Assembly (NCBI GenBank): GCA_037481875.1 | Contig: JBBFKY010000007.1 | Location: 1 to 64,000, forward strand | Direction of reading: 5' to 3' | Source: Desulfosoma sp. | GTDB taxonomy: Bacteria > Desulfobacterota > Syntrophobacteria > Syntrophobacterales > DSM-9756 | Length of the DNA: 64,000 nucleotides | Part shown: piece after piece, positions 18,046-26,665 of the stretch | Numbering within the stretch: the stretch's first letter is position 1 | Layout: each line of letters starts with the position of its first letter | Program-made: the position numbers and the translations under genes | Notes under the pieces: model-generated | What the model was told of the DNA's origin: nothing | What the model saw: the letters and a program-made list of their open reading frames with translations, nothing else | The model's database searches: none

Positions 18046-18864
18046 ATGAACCGAAACGAAGACATGCATGATGTTTCGATGCTCTCGGGTTACGAGACGG
18101 TCCGAAACCCCATGGCTTTCATGCATCCACATTGGCCTGTGCTCTATGTGGACAATCACCTTCTCGCCGTTTATAAGCCTGCAGGGCTTTTGGTTCAAGG
18201 TGATCCCTCAGGAGACCCATGTCTTTTGGATCTGGCCAAAAGGTGGATCAAGGACCGGTACCAAAAACCGGGCAATGTTTTTGTGGGAATGGTGCATCGG
18301 CTGGATCGGCCGGTTTCCGGACTCGTGCTTCTGACTCGTACTTCCAAGGCGGCATCGCGTGTGAGCGCCGCGTTTCGAGCAAAGCGCATCCAAAAAATCT
18401 ATCTGGCCGTTGTGGAAGGCCGTCCGAAAAACACAACGGAAACCCTCATCCATGGTCTGATAAGACGGGAGACCGGTCCAGTGACTGTGTGTCCTGCAGA
18501 CACTCCCGGTACCCAAAGAGCTGAACTTCATTACCGCACAGTGGCCTGTGCGCAAGATTCCAGCCTTCTCGCCGTGCATCTGAAAACAGGCCGAAAGCAT
18601 CAGATCCGAGCTCAACTGGCCCACATGGGCTGCCCCATTTTAGGTGATGTGCGTTATGGAGCATCCAAGGCTCTGGAACAACGCGCCATCGCCTTGCATG
18701 CCTGGAAGCTGGTTCTGCCTCACCCCACGAAGGGGGAAACGGTTGATCTCAGCTGTCCTATTCCTTTGAACTGGCCTTGGTTCGTAACCATAGACGATCT
18801 GTCTTTGAGCAGCCCTTTTCGGCCCCGATGGCATTGGCACCAATACGCAGCCGAATTGACCTGA
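18046..18864 (+). CDS. RluA-family pseudouridine synthase
   Basis: The product has 272 residues. VLYVDNHLLAVYKPAGLLVQG and the catalytic motif HRLDRPVSG (Asp 87) define the RluA/RluC/RluD family, which converts uridine to pseudouridine in rRNA or tRNA. LKTGRKHQIRAQLAHMGCPILGD is the second conserved block. No S4 domain precedes the catalytic domain, so it resembles the short, single-domain members. The start follows GGAGAAAG. It is divergent from the RNA methyltransferase gene with about 60 bases between, so two RNA-modification genes are paired. The target base is unknown. Confidence 0.93.
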   Translation: MNRNEDMHDVSMLSGYETVRNPMAFMHPHWPVLYVDNHLLAVYKPAGLLVQGDPSGDPCLLDLAKRWIKDRYQKPGNVFVGMVHRLDRPVSGLVLLTRTSKAASRVSAAFRAKRIQKIYLAVVEGRPKNTTETLIHGLIRRETGPVTVCPADTPGTQRAELHYRTVACAQDSSLLAVHLKTGRKHQIRAQLAHMGCPILGDVRYGASKALEQRAIALHAWKLVLPHPTKGETVDLSCPIPLNWPWFVTIDDLSLSSPFRPRWHWHQYAAELT

Positions 18865-18950
18865 AAGGGAATACCGCCGTTGAATCGAAACCCAAGATTT
18901 CGAGGGAATTGAAACATGCGTGGATCTTGGGCTGTCGAGCCCATGGTCCT

Positions 18951-19033
18951 GTAGGGGCGCACCGGCGTGTGCGCCCCAAAAAACCACCGGCACCCGCATG
19001 TTTTCGGGGCGGACACGTCGGTCCGTCCCTACC
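18951..19033. repeat. Composite family A repeat
   Basis: The unit starts GTAGGGGCGCACCGG, passes through GTGCGCCCCAAAAAACC, and ends GGGGCGGACACGTCGG then TCCGTCCCTAC. The same order of blocks occurs at 38473-38575, so this longer form is a real repeat and not a chance hairpin. It fills most of the gap before the nitroreductase gene. Confidence 0.75.
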
Positions 19034-19151
19034 GAACGGCACCGTTCTAACGGCCTAACCCCCGCGCTTGTCTTGGATCAGGTTTTGTGAAAGAATACGT
19101 TTTGTTTGAAAGGCTTGTTTTCTCGCTCTCACATCGAAAGAGGAGGACACC

Positions 19152-19694
19152 ATGGCCGAATTGATGGACGTGATTCGTTCGCGACGCAGTATTCGAAACT
19201 TTGAAGACAAAGACGTTCCAGACGAATTGCTTCAAAAGGTGCTGGATGCTGTCAAATGGTCGCAGTCATGGGCCAACACCCAGTGCTGGGAAGCGATCGT
19301 CGTGCGAAATCCGGAAACAAAAGCCAAACTGCAAGAAACCCTGGCTAAAGGAAACCCCGCCACCAAATCCATCACGGCGGCCCCTGTGGTGGTGGCCCTG
19401 TGCGGCAAGCTTCAAAGCGCCGGTTACTATAAAGGAGAAAAAACCACCAAGTTCGGCGACTGGTTCATGTTTGATCTGGGCATTGCCACCCAGAACTTTT
19501 GCCTCGCCGCCACGGATGCAGGGCTCGGAACCGTCGTGGTGGGCCTCTTTGACCATGACAAAGCCAAGGAAATCTTGGGTGTTCCGGAAGGCTATGAGCT
19601 CGTGGTGCTTCTCCCCTTAGGATATCCTTCCAAAGTGCCCTCGGCTCCTAAAAGAAGAGAAATCGACGAATTTACTCACTACGAAAAGTTCTAA
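19152..19694 (+). CDS. Nitroreductase-family FMN protein
   Basis: The product has 180 residues. MDVIRSRRSIRNFEDKDVP (FMN-phosphate binding arginines), WSQSWANTQCWEAIVV and the C-terminal GLGTVVVGLFDHDKAKEILGVP are typical of nitroreductase-fold flavoproteins, which act as dimers with FMN. The ATG follows AGAGGAGG. It stands alone. In anaerobes such proteins reduce quinones, nitro compounds or flavins; the real substrate here is unknown. Confidence 0.93.
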   Translation: MAELMDVIRSRRSIRNFEDKDVPDELLQKVLDAVKWSQSWANTQCWEAIVVRNPETKAKLQETLAKGNPATKSITAAPVVVALCGKLQSAGYYKGEKTTKFGDWFMFDLGIATQNFCLAATDAGLGTVVVGLFDHDKAKEILGVPEGYELVVLLPLGYPSKVPSAPKRREIDEFTHYEKF

Positions 19695-19706
19695 AACCAC
19701 ACCTGA

Positions 19707-19755
19707 GAAAGCCGGCGACCCGCCCGTAAGAAAGACAGGCGGATCGCCGGCTTTC
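19707..19755. terminator. Strong hairpin after the nitroreductase gene
   Basis: GAAAGCCGGCG pairs with CGCCGGCTTTC and the inner CCCGCC partly pairs with GGCGG, around a short loop. There is no good T-run after it, so it may be a terminator, or an mRNA-end hairpin that works with Rho. Confidence 0.6.
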
Positions 19756-19818
19756 TGAAAAATTTCGAACCCCGGCGGTTTTCCTTTTAAGAACCTATCA
19801 GTCAAGGATACGAGTTCC

Positions 19819-22509
19819 ATGCCTGAAAGACGCTTTCGGTACCAGCGTGAAGATTTTCTTGCGTTTCCTGTCACCATTGAACACATGGACATGTTGATTC
19901 GCTTTTTTGAAGACCGAGTGGAAGCTTCCAACACTCTGTATCTTCGAGCCCTCCAACCTCTTGAAGAACTGGCCTTGGATGCCAGGGACCTGGAAATGCG
20001 CTCGGTCCGCTGGCGCTTTCCCGAGACACCGGGCATCGAAGCTTTCCCCGTCCCCTACCGCCTGGATGCGATAAATCACAAACTCCTGATTCGTCCGCCA
20101 CGCCCTCTTGTCATCGGTGAAAGGTTTATCGTGGTGACGAATTCTGTCTGTTATCCTTCCGATCATCTTTTGGAAGGCATTTACCGAGACGTTACGCCTC
20201 CGGGAGCACCCCAGCAATATATGTCTCAATGCCAACAATGGGGATTTCAAAGAATCATGCCCGTCATTGACGATTGCCGGGCCAAGTGCACCATGACCAC
20301 CACGCTGGAAGGGGACGCTCGATACACTCACATGATCAGCAACGGCAATATCAGCCGCCGCCATAACCCTGATGGAGTTCCCGTGCCCGTGCCGGGCTGC
20401 CCTGACCGTAAACGCATCACGTACCACAATCCCGTGCCCATTGCTCCTTATCTTTTCATCGCCTGCGCCGGCACATGGGATGCTCTGGTGGATTTCGTCA
20501 CCTATCCCAACGGGCGCACCGTGCGTTTGGAATACCTGGTGCCCCCTGGTCGAATGCAAGACGCCCGAATTCCCATGGACATTCTCAAGGACGCCATTTT
20601 GTGGATCTATAACCATCAAGGTTACGAATACCCGGGAGAAACCTACCGCACCATTTGCATGACCAAATCCAACTACGGCGGCATGGAAAACGTCGGGAAT
20701 ACCACCATTGTCACCGATGCCGCCCTGGTAACGGAACACAGCCTGGACAGCCATCTGCTCTATGCGCATGCCGTCATTGTTCACGAATTCGAACATAACC
20801 AGTGCGGCAGCGAAACCACCATGGAAACCCCTTTCGATATGTGGCTCAACGAAGCCTACACCGTGGATGTGGAACGCCGTTACATGGCCGATCGATTCGA
20901 TCCCACCTATGTGCGCTTGCAACAGGTGGACAGTCTTCGCCACCCGCTCCTAGGGCCTTTGGCCATCGAAGACGGAGGCCATGCGGGTGCTATTGTGCGC
21001 CGAGGGTTCAACGACCCCGATGAATTGGTGGATTCGGTCACTTACGTCAAAGCGGCCGAAGTGGTGCGCATGCTCAGGCTCATGCTCGGGTCCGAAGCTT
21101 TTGATGCAGGAACCCGCCTCTATTTTTCACGCTACAAAAACGCCAACGCCAATACGGACCAATTTTTTCAATGTCTTGAAGAAGCTTCGGGGCTTTCGCT
21201 TAAAACTTTCAAGAAAAAGTGGCTGGAACAACCGGGTTATGCTCGAGTCACAGCCCATACGCACCATGACCCGGCGACTCAAAGCTTTACGGTGACGCTC
21301 CGTCAAGACCTCAGAGACGATCAAGAACCTTATCCCATTCCCGTAGCTATGGCCTTGGTGAACGCCCAGGGTCAAGACATGGAGGGAACATCCAAGATTC
21401 TCTTTCTGACTCGGCGGGAACAGAGCTTCACTCTGACCGGGCTTACGGAAACGCCGGCGTTTGCATCCCTGAATCGTGACGCCTCCTTTTACGGCACCTT
21501 TCAGGACACTTCAGCGGACCCTCAGCTTCTCCAACGTCAAGCCCTCCAGGATCCGAACGCTTTCAATCGCGTGGAAGCCTTTCGTCAACTTACGGACCTG
21601 GAACGAGTCAGGCTTATGACCCACCCAACATCTACCGTTTCCGACACTTGGCTGAACGTTTTCGGAAAACTGCTGCAGAATGCCGCCCTCCCCTGGGCTC
21701 TCAAAGCCGCCATGCTCCGTATCGACGAACAACCTTTGGACCGGCGCTACGCCGCCTGGTTTTCGGAACTGGTAAGGGCTCGAGAAGCTCTCATGAAGGC
21801 GGTAAGTTCTCGGTTTCATGAAGATCTCGTTTGCACTTTCCAAGAGGTCCAAAGCATTCTGAATCCTCAGGACCCACTGCCTGTCGGCATACAAAAGAGG
21901 GAACTCTTCGGGGTTCTTGTGGATCTTTTGGCTGTGGCCGACACTCCGGCGGTGCATGACATGCTTTTGGACCATCTCCGTCAGGCTCACACCGCTTCGG
22001 AACGCTTTCGAATTCTTACCGCCATACACCGCAGTTCCTATGAAGGACGCCTGCAACTTCTGGAAGAGACTTACCTTCAATGGCATCGTGATGTCACCGG
22101 TTATGCCAACTATCTCAAGATTGTCGGTCAGGGAATTCATGACGATCTTTGGGACTTGGTGGAAAGGGAAAAAAACCGTCCGGGATTTGACCTAACCCAT
22201 CCGACGTTAAGTCGAGCGCTACTGGTCACTGTGGCCACAAACACCAAGAAAGTTTGGACTGAAGAAGGCATCGACTGGATTCGACGCCACGTTATTGAAA
22301 TGGCACCGATCAATGCCAACATCGCTCGAAGACTTCTTAACACTTTTCAACATGTTCCAGGTCTTCAGCCCCCATGGCGTCTGCGTGTCTGCGCGGCCCT
22401 GGAAGACATCCTGATCCATGTTCCCTACCAAGAAAATCCAAGCATCGCCGGGCAGGCTCAAAGCTATCTGGAAAAGTGTTCAAACAGGACGGAGGCTTCG
22501 TCTTCTTGA
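19819..22509 (+). CDS. pepN: M1-family zinc aminopeptidase (PepN-like)
   Basis: The product has 896 residues, close to E. coli PepN (about 870). The exopeptidase motif GGMEN is at 287-291. The zinc site is HEFEH (H322, E323, H326) with the third ligand E345 in WLNEAYT. The transition-state tyrosine is Y409 in DSVTYVKAAEV. A beta domain and a long helical C-terminal half follow, as in PepN. The enzyme removes N-terminal residues from peptides in the cytoplasm. Many cysteines and a VPVPVPGC insert near 185-195 are minor peculiarities. It is preceded by a CAAGGA ribosome site and forms its own unit. Confidence 0.95.
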   Translation: MPERRFRYQREDFLAFPVTIEHMDMLIRFFEDRVEASNTLYLRALQPLEELALDARDLEMRSVRWRFPETPGIEAFPVPYRLDAINHKLLIRPPRPLVIGERFIVVTNSVCYPSDHLLEGIYRDVTPPGAPQQYMSQCQQWGFQRIMPVIDDCRAKCTMTTTLEGDARYTHMISNGNISRRHNPDGVPVPVPGCPDRKRITYHNPVPIAPYLFIACAGTWDALVDFVTYPNGRTVRLEYLVPPGRMQDARIPMDILKDAILWIYNHQGYEYPGETYRTICMTKSNYGGMENVGNTTIVTDAALVTEHSLDSHLLYAHAVIVHEFEHNQCGSETTMETPFDMWLNEAYTVDVERRYMADRFDPTYVRLQQVDSLRHPLLGPLAIEDGGHAGAIVRRGFNDPDELVDSVTYVKAAEVVRMLRLMLGSEAFDAGTRLYFSRYKNANANTDQFFQCLEEASGLSLKTFKKKWLEQPGYARVTAHTHHDPATQSFTVTLRQDLRDDQEPYPIPVAMALVNAQGQDMEGTSKILFLTRREQSFTLTGLTETPAFASLNRDASFYGTFQDTSADPQLLQRQALQDPNAFNRVEAFRQLTDLERVRLMTHPTSTVSDTWLNVFGKLLQNAALPWALKAAMLRIDEQPLDRRYAAWFSELVRAREALMKAVSSRFHEDLVCTFQEVQSILNPQDPLPVGIQKRELFGVLVDLLAVADTPAVHDMLLDHLRQAHTASERFRILTAIHRSSYEGRLQLLEETYLQWHRDVTGYANYLKIVGQGIHDDLWDLVEREKNRPGFDLTHPTLSRALLVTVATNTKKVWTEEGIDWIRRHVIEMAPINANIARRLLNTFQHVPGLQPPWRLRVCAALEDILIHVPYQENPSIAGQAQSYLEKCSNRTEASSS

Positions 22510-22839
22510 GGCAGAACCATGTCATCGGGGTTCAACCCATGAACTCTCGCCGCCAGGGTCACGCTTCAGGTTCTTGGTGGTAACCAATAAAAACCCTTAA
22601 GAGCCTGAAATCGGCGCTGTTTTCAGGACCGCCGGCGTCTCGTCCTTAGCGCAAGCTGCTCAGAAGCAGAGGCTTTCAAACAGAAATATCGCATGACTGG
22701 ATTCTTTTGGACACCATGGCCCACATGCCCTTCCGACCAAACCTTCGGTTCCTGAAAAGGTATTGTCTCGGCACATTCTTCGCCAAAGTCCCGCCTCGCG
22801 CCGGCGATAGGTCCATAAAAATTTTTTCAGCGCGCACCC
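22510..22839. other. Gene-free stretch before the oxygen-defence genes
   Basis: I see no coding sequence, RNA gene or repeat copy here on either strand. It probably holds only the end of the aminopeptidase transcript and distal promoter elements. Confidence 0.5.
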
Positions 22840-22880
22840 TTGACTTTTGAAAGCGTAATGATTCAGTTAGGAATCGTTAC
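22840..22880 (+). promoter_or_regulatory. Promoter with Fur/PerR-type operator
   Basis: TTGACT at 22840-22845 is a good -35. Just downstream, GTAATGATTC (22855-22864) and GAATCGTTAC (22871-22880) form an inverted repeat with 9 of 10 pairs around six bases. It sits where the -10 region and transcription start should be, 38 bases before the Fur-family gene. The position and dyad suit autorepression; the spacing resembles Fur/PerR boxes, but the sequence is not a textbook match. Confidence 0.6.
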
Positions 22881-22917
22881 TAGATGCATTTGTAGGGTGG
22901 TTGAGGAGTGTCGCAAG

Positions 22918-23307
22918 ATGGTTAGAATGACTCGACAAAGAGAAGCTGTGCTGAATGTGTTGCGCCATTCCTGTGACCATCTCACGGCCGATCAAGTCTA
23001 CGATGCGGTACGCCGAAGCATTCCGCGCATCAGTTTAGGAACCGTGTACCGAAACTTGGAAATTTTAGCTTCAAAGGGTTTGATTCAAAAGATTGCCTCT
23101 TCTTCAGGCCCTATGCGCTTTGATGGCAACCCTCATCGGCACGCTCACATCCGTTGTGAACGATGCGGTGTTCTGGAAGACGTGCCTTTGAAGAAAACTT
23201 TCGATCCCAAGGAATTTGTGGACGAAGGCACGGGCCAGGTGGTTCGTTCCTTTGTCCTGGAATTTACCGGCCTGTGTCGACGGTGTGCTTCAAAAGCACG
23301 ACCTTGA
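22918..23307 (+). CDS. perR: Fur-family repressor, PerR-like
   Basis: The product has 129 residues. The winged-helix part contains MTRQREAVLNVLRHSCDHLTADQVYDAVRRSIPRISLGTVYRNLEIL. The dimer half has RFDGNPHRHAHIRCERCGVLEDV and a C-terminal CRRCASK, giving two CxxC pairs for a structural zinc. Short length, the NPHRHAHIRC metal region and the adjacent rubrerythrin and ROO genes favour a PerR-type peroxide sensor over an iron-uptake Fur. The ATG at 22918 follows GAGGAG by nine bases; a longer frame from 22840 would overlap the promoter. It probably controls itself and the genes downstream. Confidence 0.9.
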   Translation: MVRMTRQREAVLNVLRHSCDHLTADQVYDAVRRSIPRISLGTVYRNLEILASKGLIQKIASSSGPMRFDGNPHRHAHIRCERCGVLEDVPLKKTFDPKEFVDEGTGQVVRSFVLEFTGLCRRCASKARP

Positions 23308-23427
23308 GACAAAAGAAGCGCGGCTGGTTCAAGGTGCGACGCCTAGTCTCATCAGGAGGGTAGGCTCGGGAAAATGTTCTGGTAGGAAATTTTAGAGGCA
23401 AACCTAACCCAAAAGAGGAGGAGAAAG

Positions 23428-24003
23428 ATGGCACGACTGAAAGGTACCCGAACGGAAAAAAACCTTTTGACGGCGTTTGCCGGAGAATCCCAAGCTCGAA
23501 ACCGTTATACCTATTTCGCTTCTAAAGCCCGCGAAGAAGGTTATGTGCAGATTGCGAATATTTTTGAAGAAACTGCCAATCATGAGAAAGAGCACGCCAA
23601 ACGCTTCTTTAACTTTCTAGAAGGCGGAGAAGCGGAAGTGCAAGCGGCTTTTCCCGCGGGAAAAGTGGGATCCACTTTGGAAAACCTTCAAGCCGCAGCC
23701 GCCGGGGAACATTACGAACATACGCAGATGTATCCGGCTTTCGCGGCAGTGGCCAAGGAAGAAGGCTTTGACGATATTGCCGCGGTTTTCATGAACGTGG
23801 CTGTGAGCGAAAAGCAGCACGAAAAAAGGTACCGAGATCTGGCGGAAAACATTGAAAAGGGACGCGTGTTCAAGCGGGAAGCTTCCGTGATGTGGCGTTG
23901 TCTTAACTGCGGCTACATTTACGAAGGGGCCGAAGCACCGAAGCAGTGTCCCGCCTGTGCCCATCCTCAAGCCTATTTTGAGCTCTTGGGAGAAAACTGG
24001 TAA
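23428..24003 (+). CDS. rbr: Rubrerythrin
   Basis: The 191-residue product is the normal length. The N-terminal four-helix diiron domain has the ligand motifs ESQARNRY, EETANHEKEHA, GEHYEHTQMYP and VSEKQHEKRY. A C-terminal rubredoxin-like domain follows, with CLNCGYIYEG and CPACAHPQAYF holding one iron. Rubrerythrin reduces hydrogen peroxide to water with electrons from rubredoxin or NADH-linked donors and is a standard PerR target in anaerobes. AGAGGAGGAG precedes the start. It lies between the repressor and ROO genes. Confidence 0.97.
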   Translation: MARLKGTRTEKNLLTAFAGESQARNRYTYFASKAREEGYVQIANIFEETANHEKEHAKRFFNFLEGGEAEVQAAFPAGKVGSTLENLQAAAAGEHYEHTQMYPAFAAVAKEEGFDDIAAVFMNVAVSEKQHEKRYRDLAENIEKGRVFKREASVMWRCLNCGYIYEGAEAPKQCPACAHPQAYFELLGENW

Positions 24004-24018
24004 CAAGGTCGCAAACGA

Positions 24019-24045
24019 AGCAGGCGGTCCCATGGGCCGCCTGCT
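24019..24045 (+). terminator. Intercistronic hairpin between rbr and the flavoprotein gene
   Basis: AGCAGGCGG and CCGCCTGCT pair perfectly (nine pairs, nine-base loop) 16 bases after rbr. No T-run follows, and a near-ideal ribosome site (AAAGGAGGTGAT) comes next. It is more likely a partial terminator or RNA-processing site that sets the rbr:roo ratio than a full stop. Confidence 0.5.
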
Positions 24046-24073
24046 CCGACTGCCGGAAAGGAGGTGATTTTTC

Positions 24074-25270
24074 ATGGCACCCGTGGCCATTAAGGAAAAC
24101 ATTTTCAATGTGGGTGTCGTGGATTGGAACATTCGCGATTTTCACGGGTATTCCACATACAAGGGCACCACGTACAATGCCTTCTTAGTCTTAGACGAAA
24201 AGATCACTTTGTTCGATACGGTCAAGAAACCCTTCAAGAACGACCTTTTGCATCATATTCGAAAAATCACGGACCCTCAAAAGATCGACTACCTGGTGGT
24301 CAACCATGTGGAAATGGACCATTCAGGCTGTGTTCCTGAAATCATCGAGGCAGTGAAACCTGAAAAGGTTTTTTGTTCCGCCATGGGTAAAAAAGCTCTG
24401 GAAGCCCATTTCGGATCCCACGCCTGGCCTTTGGAAGTGGTGCAAAACGGTCAGGAAATCTCTTTGGGAGAGCGCACGGTGCGTTTTCTGGAAACCCGCA
24501 TGCTCCACTGGCCCGACAGTATGTTCAGCTACATTCCGCAGGACAAGCTTCTCATCTCCAGCGATGCCTTTGGTCAGCATTGGGCCACCAGTGAAACTTT
24601 TGACGATCAGGTGCCCATGTCTGAACTCCTGCGCCATGCCGCAAAATATTACGCCAATATTTTGCTTCCCTATTCCCCGTTGGTGCAAAAGCTTCTGGCG
24701 ACCGTTTCCGAACTTAAACTGGAAATCGACATGATCGCTCCGGATCACGGTATTATCTGGCGAACTCGCCCTGACGTTATTTTGGACGCTTATGACACCT
24801 GGAGTCTTCAAAAGGCGCAACGCAAAGCCTTGGTCATCTACGACACCATGTGGCAATCCACGGAGAAGATGGCGCGTGCTGTGGCTTCGGGCTTGGCTGA
24901 TGAAGGCGTCTCCTACAAACTCCTGAGCCTTAAACACAATCACCGCAGTGACATTCTCACCGAAGTCCTGGACAGCGCCGCCCTCATTTTCGGCTCCCCT
25001 ACCCTCAACAACGGCATGCTTCCCACCATGGCCGATATTCTCTGCTATTTGAAGGGGCTCAGACCCAGCGGCAAGATCGGATCGGCTTTCGGTTCCTATG
25101 GCTGGAGCGGCGAAGCGGTCAAGGACATCGTGCGATGGATGGAAGAAATGAAGATCGAAATCGTGGAGCCGCCCGTTCGGGCGCAATATGTCCCCAACCA
25201 TGAGACACTGGCCCAGTGTGTGGAACTGGGACGCCGAGTGGGTCGTGCCGTTAAGGAACGGGTAGCGTGA
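24074..25270 (+). CDS. roo: FprA/ROO-type diiron flavoprotein (rubredoxin:oxygen oxidoreductase)
   Basis: The product has 398 residues. The metallo-beta-lactamase domain carries the full diiron set: H78, E80, D82 and H83 in NHVEMDHSG, H145 in RMLHWPD, D164 in ISSDAFG, and H225 in APDHG. These are offset by one from the ligands reported for Desulfovibrio gigas ROO. From about residue 255 a flavodoxin domain follows (ALVIYDTMWQSTEKMARAVASG; GSPTLNNGMLPTMADIL). The family reduces O2 to water or NO to N2O with electrons from rubredoxin; the sequence cannot tell which. A strong AAAGGAGGTGAT site precedes the start. Confidence 0.95.
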   Translation: MAPVAIKENIFNVGVVDWNIRDFHGYSTYKGTTYNAFLVLDEKITLFDTVKKPFKNDLLHHIRKITDPQKIDYLVVNHVEMDHSGCVPEIIEAVKPEKVFCSAMGKKALEAHFGSHAWPLEVVQNGQEISLGERTVRFLETRMLHWPDSMFSYIPQDKLLISSDAFGQHWATSETFDDQVPMSELLRHAAKYYANILLPYSPLVQKLLATVSELKLEIDMIAPDHGIIWRTRPDVILDAYDTWSLQKAQRKALVIYDTMWQSTEKMARAVASGLADEGVSYKLLSLKHNHRSDILTEVLDSAALIFGSPTLNNGMLPTMADILCYLKGLRPSGKIGSAFGSYGWSGEAVKDIVRWMEEMKIEIVEPPVRAQYVPNHETLAQCVELGRRVGRAVKERVA

Positions 25271-25322
25271 GCGAAAGAGTTCGGCGCGGTGAACCACCGG
25301 GCCGAACGCCAAGGAGGATTCG

Positions 25323-26639
25323 ATGGATGCCTTGCTTTTGTCACGTTTGCAGTTTGCCGCCGCCACTTATTTTCATTTCCTTTTTGTACCGTTGACTCTT
25401 GGACTGTCCATTTTGATCGCGTTGATGGAAACCAAGTTTGCGCGATCGGGGGACGAAGAGTACCAACGTATGGCCAAGTTTTGGGGTAAGATTTTCCTTA
25501 TCAACTTTGCCATCGGTGTGGTCACGGGAATCACTCTGGAATTTCAGTTCGGCACCAACTGGTCTCGATATTCGCGCTACGTGGGAGATATCTTTGGATC
25601 TTTGCTGGCCATTGAAGCCACGGCGGCTTTTTTTCTGGAATCCACCTTTATCGCCGTCTGGGCGCTCACCTGGAATCGTTTGTCCGCCAAGGCCCATGCG
25701 GTCACCATCTGGCTTGTCGCTTTTGCCTCCAACCTTTCCGCCGTGTGGATTCTCACGGCCAACGCCTGGATGCAGCATCCGGTAGGCTACACCATTCGAG
25801 GAGGCCGAGCGGAACTGACGGACTTTTTTGCCGTGGTGACCCAGCCTTTTGCCTGGCATACGATTCTTCATACACTAAGCGGTGCCTACATTCTTTCGGG
25901 TATGTTTGTCATGGGTGTAAGCGCTTACCATCTGTTGCGACGTCAACAAGTGAGCTTCTTCAGCCGATCGTTTCGTATGGGAACGGTGATGGCGCTAATT
26001 TTTTCCGTGGTCGCCGTGGTCCACGGCCATGTTCAGGGCTCCGAAGTGGCTCGCACCCAGCCCACCAAGTTGGCGGCCATGGAATCTCTGTGGGAAACCA
26101 AGCAAAAGGCGCCGCAATACCTTCTGGTGATTCCGGATGAAAAGGGGGAACGGAACCGGTTGGAACTTGGAGCCATCCCCGGACTGTTGAGTTTGCTCGC
26201 TTACCATGACGTCAATGCCACGGTGAAAGGCTTAAAGGATTTTCCCAAGGAAGACCGTCCTCCCGTAACCCTCACGTTTCTGGCCTTTCGCATCATGATC
26301 GGCCTCGGATTCCTCTTCCCGGTTTTGGCTCTCTGGGCATGGTGGAAACGCCACAGATTGCTGGAAAGTCCTCGCATGCTCAAGGTGATGCTCTACGCTA
26401 TCCCTTTACCTTACATCGCTTGCCAGGCGGGTTGGACCGTCACCGAAGTGGGGCGACAGCCGTGGGTCGTTTACGGCGTCATGCGCACAGCCGATGCCGT
26501 CTCCCCGATTGCCGCTTCTCAGGTAGGCATGTCGTTGACGGCTTTCATCGTGGTCTATTCCCTGCTGGGTCTGACCGCCTTTGCGCTGATTGCCCGGTAT
26601 GCCAAACAAGGACCCGCGATGGAAACGACTCAATCGTGA
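25323..26639 (+). CDS. cydA: Cytochrome bd oxidase subunit I (short Q-loop type)
   Basis: The product has 438 residues. The haem ligands are H18 (TYFHFLFVPLTLG), a histidine in AWHTILHTLSGA (179 or 183) and M325 in FRIM. MQHPVG (150-155), QPTKLAAME and GWTVTEVGRQPW (370-381) are the conserved CydA blocks. It is about 80 residues shorter than E. coli CydA because the quinol loop is short, as in many non-enterobacterial enzymes. With CydB it reduces O2 to water with menaquinol. It starts 52 bases after roo with AAGGAGG ahead of it, so transcription with the defence genes is likely. Confidence 0.97.
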   Translation: MDALLLSRLQFAAATYFHFLFVPLTLGLSILIALMETKFARSGDEEYQRMAKFWGKIFLINFAIGVVTGITLEFQFGTNWSRYSRYVGDIFGSLLAIEATAAFFLESTFIAVWALTWNRLSAKAHAVTIWLVAFASNLSAVWILTANAWMQHPVGYTIRGGRAELTDFFAVVTQPFAWHTILHTLSGAYILSGMFVMGVSAYHLLRRQQVSFFSRSFRMGTVMALIFSVVAVVHGHVQGSEVARTQPTKLAAMESLWETKQKAPQYLLVIPDEKGERNRLELGAIPGLLSLLAYHDVNATVKGLKDFPKEDRPPVTLTFLAFRIMIGLGFLFPVLALWAWWKRHRLLESPRMLKVMLYAIPLPYIACQAGWTVTEVGRQPWVVYGVMRTADAVSPIAASQVGMSLTAFIVVYSLLGLTAFALIARYAKQGPAMETTQS

Positions 26640-26665
26640 CGGGATGTTAGACAGGAGGTTGGTCC

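Noticed and set aside
19798-20943. 381-codon frame antisense within the aminopeptidase gene
   Set aside because: The forward frame contains the full M1 zinc and catalytic motifs across this stretch, so the reverse frame is a shadow.
24323-25366. 347-codon frame antisense to the ROO-type gene
   Set aside because: The forward frame holds all diiron ligands and the flavodoxin domain; the reverse frame has no recognisable features.
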